Source of the DNA: CAYSLU01 sp964431965
Lineage (GTDB): Bacteria; Verrucomicrobiota; Kiritimatiellia; CAIKKV01; CAYSLU01
DNA length: 64,000 nucleotides
Assembly (NCBI GenBank): GCA_964431965.1
Contig: CAYSLU010000005.1
Location: 21,365-85,364, forward strand
Direction of reading: 5' to 3'
Shown: positions 23,777 to 33,263 of the stretch, piece by piece
Layout: each line of letters starts with the position of its first letter
Numbering within the stretch: the stretch's first letter is position 1
Made by a program: the position numbers and the translations under genes
The notes under the pieces: model-generated
Told to the model about the DNA's origin: nothing
Databases searched by the model: none
What the model saw: only the letters and a program-made list of their open reading frames with translations

Positions 23777-26185
23777 TCAGAGGACAGCTTTCCAGAGCGA
23801 CTCGAAGGTGTATCGCTCGCCGTGACGGACGACCGACGGCTTCTCGCCCGCCTGGAGCTGCCACTGGGCCTGCGAGCCGACGGGTGTTACCTCGACGGCG
23901 GTAAGCAGGCGATGCCTCTTCGCCGCGGAGGCAACCAGTCGCAGCAGGTTGACCGGGCGGCGGTGGTCGTCGATGCCTTCGGCGGCAATCGCCACCTGCA
24001 CAGGCACCCAGTTCAGCGGCACGATGCGCAGGCTGGCCTTCTTCCCGTCGATCCAGACCTCGTTTCCCGCCTGGCGCATGGGAAGGACTGAGTTCACGCG
24101 GAAGCTCATCGCCCATGCTTCGGCCATCGTGATCTCGTCTTCGATGAGATAGAGGTCCGGTCGCGGCGAGGCGACGCGGCGCAGGTTGACGGAGAACAGT
24201 CCGTCTTCCCAGGCGCGCGCGTTGTCACTGGCCAGGCATGCCCTGCCGCCTTCCTCGCGAGCTACGATGAGCGCCCCACCAAAGGCCTGTGCCGGCTGGT
24301 ACACCAGGATGCCGTCCGGGTGCTCGGGATAGAGCAGATTGTGGCGGGCGGCGATGCCTATGAGGCCGGTCTCCGGATGGTCATAGTTGGTCACCCCGCG
24401 GTCGCAGGCCAGCGTCTCGCCCTCCACCTCCAGGATGAAGGCTCCCTTATCCTGGTGGAAGTGCCCGCCGTAGGTCGGCCCGCTGCAGAGGTGGAAGAGA
24501 ACGTGGCCGAGAGCCGGATCCTTTCGTATCGAGCTGGCTTGTCCCACATCGGGCAACACGTCGAGGCGCGGGCGGACCAGCGGCTCACCCGGCCATTCCT
24601 CGTCAGGAGCTACGACGAGATGGAACATGTCGCCGCCGAGCTTGCCGGCCCGGCGCATGGCCGCGTACAGATCTTTCCACTCCTTCCGGGGGGAGAGGCG
24701 GCCGTAGGCGGCAACCAGAGCCGGGGGGAGATATGAGTCGTTGTGCGCGTCGTTGACGCCCAGGTAGGTGGCGCCGTCATTGGCGGTGGAGAGCATGGCC
24801 AGCGCGTAGTCGCCGGTCTTCACCAGCATCGGGGTCGCGTAGTCGGCCAGCGACTTCCCGTGGTAGCGAGCCAGGGCGTAGGCAAGGGGCATCACCGAGC
24901 CGAAGGTGTAGGCCCAGTAACCCATGCCTTCCAGCGTGCCCCCGTCGGGGTGGACGTAGCTGTCGATCATCTCGTGCAGATCGCGCTCGGCTTCGGCGAT
25001 CAGCCCCGCGTAGCGCGGGTGGGCCGGCAGCAGCCCGAGCAGGCCGATGATGCGTCCGGAGCTGAAGACGATGCCCTGATTCATGTGACGGATGTATTCC
25101 ATGCGCTTGAAGTCGGACTCGATGCGCGGCAGCCCCTTCATGACGATGGCATCGCGAATCAGCTGCTTCGCGTAGGGGGTGAGGCAAGCGCCCGCCCAGT
25201 CGAGCACCAGCGCGCAGCCGCGGCAGTAGATCTCCTCGGTGAAGGAGCGGTGGTGCCAGGTGGCCCCGGGGAAGACGCCGATCAGGCTCTCGCACCAGGT
25301 GTCGCAATGGGCGGCTGAGAGCGCCATGCGTGCGGCCATGGTGCTCATCGCCAGGTCCCCATCCACCAGGCCCACAAAGGCGAGCAGTTCCATCTCGTGA
25401 GCGGTGCATTTGCGCGCCATGTCACGGTTGCGGCACCAACGCCGGTCGGGCTTGGGGATGAAGTGGCCGACGTCCGCCTCGGGGGACGCATCCATCAGCT
25501 TCACCGCACCCTCGCGAAGAGCCGCGAACATCTCCCGGTAGGGGCTGAGGCGAATCTTCCCGCGCAGTGCGGCCAGACCGTCGGCGTCGAAGAAGATGCC
25601 GATCTCCGGCTGGAGGTCGCGGGGGGTGGCCTCCAGCGCGCCGGGCCAGTCCGGGGTGTAGGGGCTCTTCCGCGCTTCCATGCGATCCTGCGCGGCGCGA
25701 TGGGAGAGTCCAAGCCACATCAGCACGACGCGAGCCGGTCGGTTCTCAGTCACGGAGAACTCGAGTCGGATTCTCGTCATGCGCCTGCCCGAAAAGGGGC
25801 CGTCGAACTCGTCGTTCGTGTCGCGGCCGGGAACACCGCCGATGAGCAGGAAATCCTTCCCGTCGATCACCGCCTTAACCGTCATGCGCACCCAGCTCGG
25901 GAACGAGGTGAAGACGCGGAAGACATCGTATTCGGCTACCTCCAGGTCGCAGACCCGCTCCATAGCGACGACGGGGCGCCCCGGCTCCGCGCGGTCGATC
26001 ACCACCTCCACCGCGCACCAGGACTGCACCACCCGCGCCCGTGCCGCGGGATCGAGGGTCACGGCGTACTGTCCGAGCAGGCTCAGCTTGTCTGTCGGAT
26101 GCTCGCTGGAGCCGCCGTCCCAAAAGGGCTCGATGATGGCTTCGGCTTCGTTGATCGCTACGATACGCATGTTGCAGCCTTTCAT
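23777..26185 (-). CDS. heparinase II/III family protein (long)
   Basis: 802 residues from ATG at 26185 (MKGCNMRIVA; GGAAG six bases upstream). An N-terminal beta domain (to ~residue 190) precedes an alpha/alpha toroid (WCRNRDMARKCTAHEMELLA, GATWHHRSFTEEIYCRGCAL, YIRHMNQGIVFSSGR, GTLEGMGYWAYTFGS). The beta-sandwich follows, with the family signature YGGHFHQDKGAFILEVEGE and LACDRGVTNYDHP. Family lyases use Asn/Tyr/His on uronate-containing glycans; Tyr in GYWAYTF and His in GGHFHQD are candidates. No signal peptide. It lies directly after the beta-helix/sialidase fusion stub. Confidence 0.88.
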   Translation of the reverse strand: MKGCNMRIVAINEAEAIIEPFWDGGSSEHPTDKLSLLGQYAVTLDPAARARVVQSWCAVEVVIDRAEPGRPVVAMERVCDLEVAEYDVFRVFTSFPSWVRMTVKAVIDGKDFLLIGGVPGRDTNDEFDGPFSGRRMTRIRLEFSVTENRPARVVLMWLGLSHRAAQDRMEARKSPYTPDWPGALEATPRDLQPEIGIFFDADGLAALRGKIRLSPYREMFAALREGAVKLMDASPEADVGHFIPKPDRRWCRNRDMARKCTAHEMELLAFVGLVDGDLAMSTMAARMALSAAHCDTWCESLIGVFPGATWHHRSFTEEIYCRGCALVLDWAGACLTPYAKQLIRDAIVMKGLPRIESDFKRMEYIRHMNQGIVFSSGRIIGLLGLLPAHPRYAGLIAEAERDLHEMIDSYVHPDGGTLEGMGYWAYTFGSVMPLAYALARYHGKSLADYATPMLVKTGDYALAMLSTANDGATYLGVNDAHNDSYLPPALVAAYGRLSPRKEWKDLYAAMRRAGKLGGDMFHLVVAPDEEWPGEPLVRPRLDVLPDVGQASSIRKDPALGHVLFHLCSGPTYGGHFHQDKGAFILEVEGETLACDRGVTNYDHPETGLIGIAARHNLLYPEHPDGILVYQPAQAFGGALIVAREEGGRACLASDNARAWEDGLFSVNLRRVASPRPDLYLIEDEITMAEAWAMSFRVNSVLPMRQAGNEVWIDGKKASLRIVPLNWVPVQVAIAAEGIDDHRRPVNLLRLVASAAKRHRLLTAVEVTPVGSQAQWQLQAGEKPSVVRHGERYTFESLWKAVL

Positions 26186-26220
26186 CTCACACTTCCGCCA
26201 CGTTGCACGGCCTGCGTCCA

Positions 26221-26358
26221 TCAGCTATTCGAGTCTGCGGGCGGCAGATCCTCCGGCGCCAGCCACGTCCCCCGGATCCACGGCACGCCGAACATGCCGG
26301 GCTTGTCATCATGGCCGTCCGGGGCCACCCTGTAGGTTAGGGCTTCTTGTCTCCGCAT
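26221..26358 (-). pseudogene. 45-codon fusion scar: beta-helix gene start joined to sialidase gene end
   Basis: A complete mini-ORF with ribosome site AAAGGG. Codons 1-20 (VAPDGHDDKPG at the end) match the start of the beta-helix protein at 22104 (VTPDGHDDNPG). Codons 21-45 (GMFGVPWIRGTWLAPEDLPP) match the last residues of the sialidase at 30785 (GMFGVPWIRGTCLTPEDLPP). The downstream flank (GACGCAGGCCGT...) also matches the flank of that sialidase. The junction falls in the shared CCCGGCA. The simplest reading is a deletion that removed the body of two or more genes and left this scar. Confidence 0.85.
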
Positions 26359-26378
26359 CGTATCCCTTTCATCAACAA

Positions 26379-27464
26379 TTATTCGTCGCCATTCCCCTGA
26401 CTGCCCGTTCGCCTGGTCGGGGGCCTCAACGGCAAGTCCAACCAGGCCAGGCCGATGTCGCGGTTGAAGTGGCTGGTGGAATCGCCGCCGGGCGCGTCAT
26501 AGAACACCGCCAGCCGGTCGCCGGCCTTGACGACGGACGGCATGCCGATGCACTCGCAACTCCAGGTACAGTTCGTCCCGTCCAGCACCACCGCCTTGTT
26601 CCGCGAGTCCCACCGCTTCAGGTCCTGGCTCCAATACACCCACACCGCGTCGGTGTACTCCTTGCCGGCCGCCGAAACCCCGATGTGGTTGGTGAACAGG
26701 AACCACGTCTGGTTTGCCTCCTCGTAGTACAGCGACGAGTTCTCGATCTGCTCGGTCATCGGCACAATGGGCGTGGGGTCCACCGTCCACGGGCCGTTCA
26801 GATCGCGGGTCCGCGCGATGGCCAGTGACCGCAGCGTCTCGCCGCAGCAATACATCTGCGGTGAGAAGAACATGAGATACTCGTCGCCCGACTTCACGAT
26901 GTGCCCGGGGCTGGCGTTCACGGCATAGTAAGTGTTCGGCTGCGGCCGGAAGGGAATCACGTCGTATTGCCGCGCCCACGGGCCGGCGAGAGACTCCGAC
27001 CTCGCTTTCATCGTCAAATAGGGCGACGCGAGACACTCCATCCCCGTCGGTCCGCGATTGGGGAAGCCGATGTAGAACATGTGCCATTCCCGCCCATCAA
27101 AGAAGAACCAGGGTGACGCGACGCCGGCGCCGTCCGGTTGGCCCGGTGATCCGACCTGGAGAGCCGGTCCTTTCAGGTCCCAGTCCGCCAAGTCCCGGCT
27201 AGTCGCCAGACAGGGGGTGAAATAGCCGGACGTCGACCCGCAGGCGTCGTAGTAGAGATGGTAGGTTCCCTCGCTCTCGTAGACGATCGCCTCGCGCATC
27301 ACCAGCGCGTCGCAGCCGTTCGGGCCGTCGCCGTGGCGCAGGATTCGCCCCTGGTCCACCGCGTCCAGCCGGTAGTAGGCCGATGGTCGCTCGAACACCG
27401 CCGGCTGCGCCGTGCGGTATACCCGGACCGGTTCGCGGCCTCCGTGAATCCTCGTTCCCTTCAT
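26379..27464 (-). CDS. five-bladed beta-propeller glycosidase-like protein (GH43/GH130 type)
   Basis: 361 residues, ATG at 27464 with GGGGAGGATCG upstream. Blade motifs: CDALVMREAIVYESEGTYHL, CLATSRDLADWDLKGPAL, VASPWFFFDGREWHMFYIG, SPGHIVKSGDEYLMFFSP, NSSLYYEEANQTWFLFTNH and GMPSVVKAGDRLAVFYD. The fold is clear; GH43 and GH130 share it and are hard to separate without a profile search. The entry Asp of blade 1 (GCDALVM) is a candidate nucleophile/base. No signal peptide. Followed closely by the fusion scar and the long heparinase-like gene. Confidence 0.8.
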   Translation of the reverse strand: MKGTRIHGGREPVRVYRTAQPAVFERPSAYYRLDAVDQGRILRHGDGPNGCDALVMREAIVYESEGTYHLYYDACGSTSGYFTPCLATSRDLADWDLKGPALQVGSPGQPDGAGVASPWFFFDGREWHMFYIGFPNRGPTGMECLASPYLTMKARSESLAGPWARQYDVIPFRPQPNTYYAVNASPGHIVKSGDEYLMFFSPQMYCCGETLRSLAIARTRDLNGPWTVDPTPIVPMTEQIENSSLYYEEANQTWFLFTNHIGVSAAGKEYTDAVWVYWSQDLKRWDSRNKAVVLDGTNCTWSCECIGMPSVVKAGDRLAVFYDAPGGDSTSHFNRDIGLAWLDLPLRPPTRRTGSQGNGDE

Positions 27465-27488
27465 ACGATCCTCCCCGTTTCCAGCCCC

Positions 27489-28793
27489 TCAACACCGCTC
27501 GGCATCCAGCGTAACGCCTTGTTCGGGTCGCGTCAGGCTGGCCCGTAGCGCGGCAATATCCACCTCACGCGGGCCGACCTGCTTGCTGGCGCACCAAGCG
27601 GCCGCGACGCCGGCCGCCTGACTGTAGGTAGCCAGGATCGGTTGTACGCGATATGCGCTCATCGCAATGTGCGTGCCGCTGATGCTTTTGCCGGCCAGCA
27701 GCAGCCCGTCCACGCCCTTGGGCACCAGCGCCCGATAGGGAATGCCGAAGACCGGCAGCTCGCGTTCGGTATGTGAATCGGACCCGGTCGTAGTACTCCC
27801 CCAGATGTCCAGGTAGTACTTGCCCAGGGCCACAGTATCCTCGGACAGGATCCCGCTGCGCAGGTCGTTCTCGGTAATCACGTGCTCGCCGATGGTCCGC
27901 CGCACTTCCCGCACACCGAGACGCGGGGCAATCGTCACCATGAAGCCGTTCGCGTGCAGCAACTCGACATCCGGTTGGATTGCGCGCTGGGCTGCCGCTT
28001 GCGCTTCCGCGAGCGCGAGCGGATCGCGTGTGTCGCGACAGGCCGCGGCGCTGCCCCAGTGCAGGTAGAGCCCCGCGTCGCGGCGAAGGCTCTCTTGCGG
28101 GTTCCGGTGGAAGTAGCCAATCGTGCCCTCCAGCACGCCGGGACAGGACAGGCGGGTCATGTCGAAAGCCGGTCGGTCGCCACGCTTCTGGCTGATATAC
28201 ATCAGCGTGCAATGCTGGACGAAATCGGAGGCAACCTCGGGCGCGTGTGGTTCGCCGAAGTCCGCCTTGGCGTCGGTGCCGTAGCGTGTCTGGCATCCGG
28301 CCGCTTCGGCAAAGGCACCGCTGCCGGTGGCGTCGATGGTCACGGCGGCGTGGAGGCGCATCTCGGCGCCCCCCGGCAACGGACAGATCCCCCCCATCAC
28401 GCACGGGGCCCCGCCGCATTCTTTGAGGATGGGGCCGCTCGCCCTCAGGCCGTGGATTACCCGAACTCCCACCTCGTCCAGCATCTCATTCATCACCAGC
28501 AGCCAGGAGGAGGGCAAGTACCAGTTCAGCACATTCGTTTTGAACGGTGTCAATACGGGACGGGCGGGCAGCGCATAGCGGGCGGCGAGCCGGTCGAGCA
28601 TCATGCCATAGATTCCGTTGCGGGGGCCGCCACAGGGCATGGACACGTAACTGCCGGTGATCGTCCCTCCCACAAAAAGATCCTGCTCCACGAGCATCAC
28701 GCGCGCGCCGGCCCGGGCCGCGCCCAGCGCGGCGGCCACTCCCCCTGTGCCGCCGCCGATGACCAGTACGTCGGTTGTCTCTGTATTCTTCAT
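27489..28793 (-). CDS. FAD-dependent oxidoreductase
   Basis: 434 residues. The start ATG at 28793 (MKNTETTDVLVIGGG) has AAAGG at eight bases, overlapping the end of the preceding gene. It has the Rossmann motif VLVIGGGTGGVAAALGAARAG, then LVEQDLFVGGTITGSY, TIDATGSGAFAEAAGCQTRY, REVRRTIGEHVIT and GLLLAGKSISGTHIAMSAY near the end. Same family as the gene at 22136, but the middle is diverged. Oxidation of a sugar-derived substrate is a guess. The 5-base spacing to the TIM-barrel gene upstream suggests one transcript. Confidence 0.92.
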   Translation of the reverse strand: MKNTETTDVLVIGGGTGGVAAALGAARAGARVMLVEQDLFVGGTITGSYVSMPCGGPRNGIYGMMLDRLAARYALPARPVLTPFKTNVLNWYLPSSWLLVMNEMLDEVGVRVIHGLRASGPILKECGGAPCVMGGICPLPGGAEMRLHAAVTIDATGSGAFAEAAGCQTRYGTDAKADFGEPHAPEVASDFVQHCTLMYISQKRGDRPAFDMTRLSCPGVLEGTIGYFHRNPQESLRRDAGLYLHWGSAAACRDTRDPLALAEAQAAAQRAIQPDVELLHANGFMVTIAPRLGVREVRRTIGEHVITENDLRSGILSEDTVALGKYYLDIWGSTTTGSDSHTERELPVFGIPYRALVPKGVDGLLLAGKSISGTHIAMSAYRVQPILATYSQAAGVAAAWCASKQVGPREVDIAALRASLTRPEQGVTLDAERC

Positions 28794-28797
28794 GCGC

Positions 28798-29667
28798 TTA
28801 GCCTTTGCCTGATCCAAGCAATTCCCGCACATAGGCGGCATTAGCTTGCACTTGATCGAGATGCTTCTGCCACATGCCCACGCACACGACGTCGCAGGGC
28901 TTGATGTTCTCGTAGGCGTAGCGCAGGGCTGCCTCCACCTCCTGCCGGGTGCGGCACTTGCGGTTGGCGCCAAGCACCTTGAACACCAGGCAGGGCTTGT
29001 CCAGGGAGCGGACCACGCCGGCCATGCGGTCCCGGTCGGGGTCGTCAAAGATCTCGGTCGTACGGTCGATGCCTTTGCGCCGGGTTCCGGCATAGGCCGT
29101 GTAGAACGAGAGCTGGTAGAAATCGAGGTCCCAGCCTTGCGACGCCACTTCTTCGGCCACCTCCGGAAGATGGGTGCACAGCCCGATGAGCCGGCCGGTG
29201 TCGCGAAGCCGCTTCATGGCATCACGGACCTCCGGCAGGCGGCCCTCGAAGTACAGCCGGTCGGTGCGTTCGCCGAAGTGCTGGATGCCGATCGGGGGAG
29301 GTGTGACGGCCAGGATCTCCCGCAATTCCGCTTCCCTATTGAGGGTTTGACCCAGTGCCTGCTTCCCCTCGTCATTGCCGTAGAAAGTGGCGATCCACTG
29401 CAAGCGGCCGCCACTGGCGAAGTGGTCGCGGAGGAGGGCGTGCATATCCGCTCCGCCGAACTGCGCCGTATTGATGCCGCACTCCTCGCAGCGCCGCAGC
29501 GTCGCCAGAACCCGGCTTCGCTCCCCATGCCAGGCTTTCATCTCGGCCGTGAGTTCTTCGGAAAAGTGCGACCAGCCCTTCAACGGATTGTGGCCGACCA
29601 GCAGACGGGTGATGTCATGTTTTCCCCATCGCACGCACGGTAGCCGTGGTGACGTCTGTGTTTCCAT
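28798..29667 (-). CDS. TIM-barrel protein, aldo-keto-reductase-like
   Basis: 289 residues. ATG at 29667 shares one base with the stop of the upstream UROD-like gene (TAATG), and GGGAGG lies upstream. It opens with RWGKHDITRLLVGHNPLKGWSHF, similar in pattern to aldo-keto reductases and their relatives. Barrel strands follow: CGINTAQFGGADM, QWIATFYGND, IGIQHFGERTD, GLCTHLPEVAEE, DFYQLSFYTAY, CLVFKVLGANRKC and VVCVGMWQKH. The catalytic Tyr/Lys pair of true reductases is not evident. Function unknown. Confidence 0.7.
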   Translation of the reverse strand: METQTSPRLPCVRWGKHDITRLLVGHNPLKGWSHFSEELTAEMKAWHGERSRVLATLRRCEECGINTAQFGGADMHALLRDHFASGGRLQWIATFYGNDEGKQALGQTLNREAELREILAVTPPPIGIQHFGERTDRLYFEGRLPEVRDAMKRLRDTGRLIGLCTHLPEVAEEVASQGWDLDFYQLSFYTAYAGTRRKGIDRTTEIFDDPDRDRMAGVVRSLDKPCLVFKVLGANRKCRTRQEVEAALRYAYENIKPCDVVCVGMWQKHLDQVQANAAYVRELLGSGKG

Positions 29668-30743
29668 TATTCCGCCCTCCCGCCGAGCCTGCCATACGAC
29701 CCGTAGTCCCGCACGGCTTCATAGAAGGCCAGCACGTTCGCCCACGGCACATCGCGGTTAATGCTATGGGATGGCCCGATCACGTAGCCGCCGCCGGGCG
29801 CGAGTCGCCGCATGTATTGCCGGACAACGCCCCGGACCTCCGCCGGCGTGCCGCGCGGCAGGGTCGTCTGCGTTCCCACCGTTCCCCAGAGCGTCAGGCG
29901 GTCGCCGTATCGCGCCTTGATCTCGAACGGATCCATGCACTCCGGCTGAATCGGGTTCAGGATCGTCACCCCGACCTCGATGAGGTCCTCGATGATTTCA
30001 CGGACATCCCCGTCGCTGTGGTAGAAGACGGGAATATCCGGTCGCACCTCGCGCGCCGCGGCGATGACCGAAGCCAGCCGCGGCTTGAGAAAGGTTCGCC
30101 ACACGGCCGGGCTGATCATCATGCCGTGCTGAGACCCGACATCGTCGCCCAGGCGCAGGATGTCCACCCCCGCCATGGCGTAACAGCGGGCCATGCGCTG
30201 CTTCCGCACCGTGATCTCATCGAAAAGGCGATGCACGAGATCCGGGTTATCGGAGAATGCGATCATCAGATTCTCCATGCCGTACAGGTTCCAGCCCAGC
30301 TCGAAGATCGTTTGCGACATGGCCCCCTGCGCCGCAACGCCGTCACGGTGAAACCGTTCGACGCTCGCCGCGAGTTCCGCCGGAACGGTGTCGCCGCGAA
30401 CATCGGGGAAGGGGAACCCGTCCAGTTCCGCGGGGTCCGTCATGCCCTCCAACGGTCCACGCACATCATAACTCTCGCCGGTGGGACTGAACCACCGCGC
30501 CACCCCCCAGGCATCGACCGTCGCTTCGGGTGGTATCCCGCGGAGGTGGTTCTCCCGGATCGCGGGATCAGGATCGCCCAGCACCAGATCGACCGCATGA
30601 ACGTCCTGACGCATCAGCGCGGCATCGTAGGGTTCGCCGTATAGCTCAGCAATCGCGCGCGGTACTTCGTAGGCCAGACAGACCGGCACGCGATCCGGTT
30701 CCTGGTGCCGCAGGGCCAGCAGAACTCGTTCTCTGGATGTCAT
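29667..30743 (-). CDS. uroporphyrinogen decarboxylase (UROD)-like protein (MtaA type)
   Basis: 358 residues with the typical opening MTSRERVLLALRHQEPDRVP. The barrel includes FELGWNLYGMENLMIAF, GVDILRLGDDVGSQHGMMIS, PVFYHSDGDVREIIEDLIE, ILNPIQPECMD and LTLWGTVGTQTTLPRGTP. In MtaA/CmuA methyltransferases the strand carrying YHSDGD is HxCG and binds zinc; here Cys is replaced by Asp, so zinc/thiol chemistry may be altered. Haem synthesis is unlikely. It is translationally joined (TAATG) to the TIM-barrel gene. Confidence 0.88.
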   Translation of the reverse strand: MTSRERVLLALRHQEPDRVPVCLAYEVPRAIAELYGEPYDAALMRQDVHAVDLVLGDPDPAIRENHLRGIPPEATVDAWGVARWFSPTGESYDVRGPLEGMTDPAELDGFPFPDVRGDTVPAELAASVERFHRDGVAAQGAMSQTIFELGWNLYGMENLMIAFSDNPDLVHRLFDEITVRKQRMARCYAMAGVDILRLGDDVGSQHGMMISPAVWRTFLKPRLASVIAAAREVRPDIPVFYHSDGDVREIIEDLIEVGVTILNPIQPECMDPFEIKARYGDRLTLWGTVGTQTTLPRGTPAEVRGVVRQYMRRLAPGGGYVIGPSHSINRDVPWANVLAFYEAVRDYGSYGRLGGRAE

Positions 30744-30784
30744 GCGCTCTCATACTCCCTCACGCGCTGTACGGCCTGCGTGTC

Positions 30785-33175
30785 TCAACAACTGGCGGCT
30801 GCGGGCGGCAGATCCTCCGGCGTCAGACATGTCCCGCGAATCCACGGCACGCCGAACATGCCGGGGTTGGCCTTGCAGGCCGCGGCGGTGTCGTCGGTGT
30901 AGTTGACCACGAAAACGCGGCCGTCCTCAAGCTGGACCCAGCCGGAATAGCCGTTCTCGTGACCGTTCACGCAGGCTTCGACTTCAACGATGTGGTCGAG
31001 CGGGTACTGGTCGGGGAAATCGCCTGTGGCGGCATCCCAGGCCATCGTGCGCCGGCCGATCTTCGGGTCGGGATCGTCATTTACCGCTTTGAATCGCTTC
31101 CAGAGACTGTGGCCGGTGACCTCGGGGCCGATGCAGGCGGCATACAGTTCCGGGCGCGTGTTCTTCGCTGATCCGGCATAACCGCTGTAGCCGAACACGT
31201 CGTGGCGGGTCAGTTCCTCGTTGCCAAAGGCCAGTCCGTAAGGGCTGGTCTTCGCCCAACCCAGTTCCTGCAGCCGGCCGTCGCCCTTGTCGGTATCCCA
31301 GACCGGTTGACCGTCAATCAAGAGTTGCATGCGTCCAAGACGGCTGATCACCCGGTAGCTGTGGAATTCGCCGGGTTCAACCTCGGCGCGTAGCGACGGT
31401 GCGTGTGCCATCTCCACATGGTCGGGGAACAGGCGCAGAAGTCCCGCGAAGGGAATGCTGACGCTCGCGGCCCGGCCGGCGTTGGCCTGCACCAGCACCT
31501 CGAAGGTGATGTCAACAGTCGAGTGCTCGGTATCGGCCGGGCGCAGGTTGTACTTGGTGAACTGGCCGCACCGGCCATCGCTGTCGATATGCAATACCCC
31601 GTCCTTGAGACCCACGCTGCGGCGGTCGTTGAAATGACTGCCCATCGGTTGCGGCGGAGTCGGGTCGTGCAGGTCGCCGATCCACGCCCAGAGCGCGGCG
31701 CGGCCGATGCCGGAACGGAAGGTGACCATCACACGACCGTCCTGGAGCAAGCCCGCGCAAGTGCGGCCGGTGATGGGGAACGGCAAGTCCTGGAAACGCC
31801 AGGTCTTGCCGCCATCGTCGGAAAAGCCCCTGGCGCCGGGCATGGCGTCGGCGCGCAGTTCGCGGGCAATCATAACCAGTCGGGCCGACTCGGGCTCAAG
31901 GATGGTCGGTTCGCACAGCACACGGGGCGGGTAGTCATTGTGACGGCACCAGCAAGACCAGGTCTCGCCTCGGTCGGTGGAGCGATAGAGGATCAATTCC
32001 TGCAGATGCCCATGTTTCACCTGGTCGCCAGCGATCGATCCGACCGTCATCCAGGAGCCATCCGTCAGTTCGATGATGCGGCTGTTGTCATGTGCGCCTG
32101 CGCCGCCCCGCCGATAGAACGGTTCGCCCCAGCTCTTTCCTCTGTCCGTGCTTGTCCACAGGATGCCGTCCCAGCGCTTTTCGGACGCATCGCGGTCCTC
32201 GAAAAGGTAGTCCGACGAGAGCAGGAGCGGGCCGGCGGCCAACCGCTGCACCCGCACGGTGTTGACCGCGAGGTCGGTCAGTTGTACCGCTTCCGACCAG
32301 GTCTTCCCCAAGTCGTCGCTGCACGCATAGGCCAGCCCACCCCGGCCTCCGGTGTGCGAGCCGATACGCCACGCGCAGACCATGTTCCGGCCACCCGCCC
32401 AGGCAACGTCCGGGAAACCGGCATGCACGGCCTGCTCACGGAACACGGTCACGTGCTTGCCCGGCTGGCGCCAGGTCGAACGCATAGACTGGCATCTGAA
32501 CCCGTTGTCGGGATCCACAACGCGATCAGTCTTCGCCTGCGGATGGGGACGCAGCGCCTCACCTTCGGACCATGGCGCCGGGAGCAGCTTCGGCCCGTCG
32601 ACGGCAGGCCCGTCCGGGAAGACCGAGGTTCGCACCCGGTCCACCCGCGAGACACCATCCGGCAACGCCACGTCTTCGGCCAGCGGGAACCAGTCGTCGT
32701 CGCCGCGGCCCACGACCCAGGCGGTGAGCCGCCGCCGATCGAGATCGATATGCAGCTTGAAGTCGTACGGCGTGTCCGGGCGGACGAACGGGCCGAAGGA
32801 GTCGATCGTCCCGTCGCTCACCCAGGCGCAGACATGCGCCCGGTGGCGGCCCTCCACGTCGTCCTCGTTCCAGAACCAGCCTTGCTCGCCCTTGCTCCGC
32901 CCCAGACCGCGCCGGTCGTCGGCCAAGCCGAACCGGACCAACGGAACGAAGGCATCCCCGTCGCCCGCGCCCAGTTCGATGGCGTGCAGGAACTGGGGCA
33001 GGTGTTCGGGCAATTCGTCCCACTTGTGGCCCATCATATCGAACCCGCCCAGCGCAGCGGCCTGGAGCTCGTTCGCCTCCGCCTGGGAGGTCTTGCCTGA
33101 CGCTGCCGCGGTGACCTGCCGCGGGATCCAGCACGGTTTGCCGCTCACGTAGTCCACCGGGTTGGCCGGCCCCAT
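30785..33175 (-). CDS. large sialidase-like (Asp-box) protein with C-terminal extension
   Basis: 796 residues from ATG 33175, but coding-type sequence continues upstream in frame (VTVPQGVRTIHAYATLHMGP), with no ATG before the previous gene. The real start may be a rare codon near 33246 (an ATA follows GAAAGGAAAC). An N-terminal beta domain (AHVCAWVSDG, YDFKLHIDLDRRRLTAWVVG) precedes the propeller with four Asp boxes: SDDLGKTWSE, STDRGKSWGE, STDRGETWSC and SDDGGKTWRF. A lectin-like beta domain follows (SIPFAGLLRLFPDHVEMAHA), and a further propeller-like tail (WVQLEDGRVFVVNYTDDTAA). Its last 25 codons recur in the scar at 26221. Confidence 0.83.
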   Translation of the reverse strand: MGPANPVDYVSGKPCWIPRQVTAAASGKTSQAEANELQAAALGGFDMMGHKWDELPEHLPQFLHAIELGAGDGDAFVPLVRFGLADDRRGLGRSKGEQGWFWNEDDVEGRHRAHVCAWVSDGTIDSFGPFVRPDTPYDFKLHIDLDRRRLTAWVVGRGDDDWFPLAEDVALPDGVSRVDRVRTSVFPDGPAVDGPKLLPAPWSEGEALRPHPQAKTDRVVDPDNGFRCQSMRSTWRQPGKHVTVFREQAVHAGFPDVAWAGGRNMVCAWRIGSHTGGRGGLAYACSDDLGKTWSEAVQLTDLAVNTVRVQRLAAGPLLLSSDYLFEDRDASEKRWDGILWTSTDRGKSWGEPFYRRGGAGAHDNSRIIELTDGSWMTVGSIAGDQVKHGHLQELILYRSTDRGETWSCWCRHNDYPPRVLCEPTILEPESARLVMIARELRADAMPGARGFSDDGGKTWRFQDLPFPITGRTCAGLLQDGRVMVTFRSGIGRAALWAWIGDLHDPTPPQPMGSHFNDRRSVGLKDGVLHIDSDGRCGQFTKYNLRPADTEHSTVDITFEVLVQANAGRAASVSIPFAGLLRLFPDHVEMAHAPSLRAEVEPGEFHSYRVISRLGRMQLLIDGQPVWDTDKGDGRLQELGWAKTSPYGLAFGNEELTRHDVFGYSGYAGSAKNTRPELYAACIGPEVTGHSLWKRFKAVNDDPDPKIGRRTMAWDAATGDFPDQYPLDHIVEVEACVNGHENGYSGWVQLEDGRVFVVNYTDDTAAACKANPGMFGVPWIRGTCLTPEDLPPAAASC

Positions 33176-33263
33176 GTGGAGCGTGGCATAGGCGTGGATC
33201 GTCCGGACGCCCTGAGGAACCGTTACCTGTCTTGTTACACTCTTTATGGTTTCAGTTTCCTTT

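Noticed and set aside
29667..30743. True HemE (uroporphyrinogen decarboxylase of haem synthesis)
   Set aside because: Four divergent copies in glycan operons, no other haem gene, and the barrel motifs fit the MtaA-like branch better.
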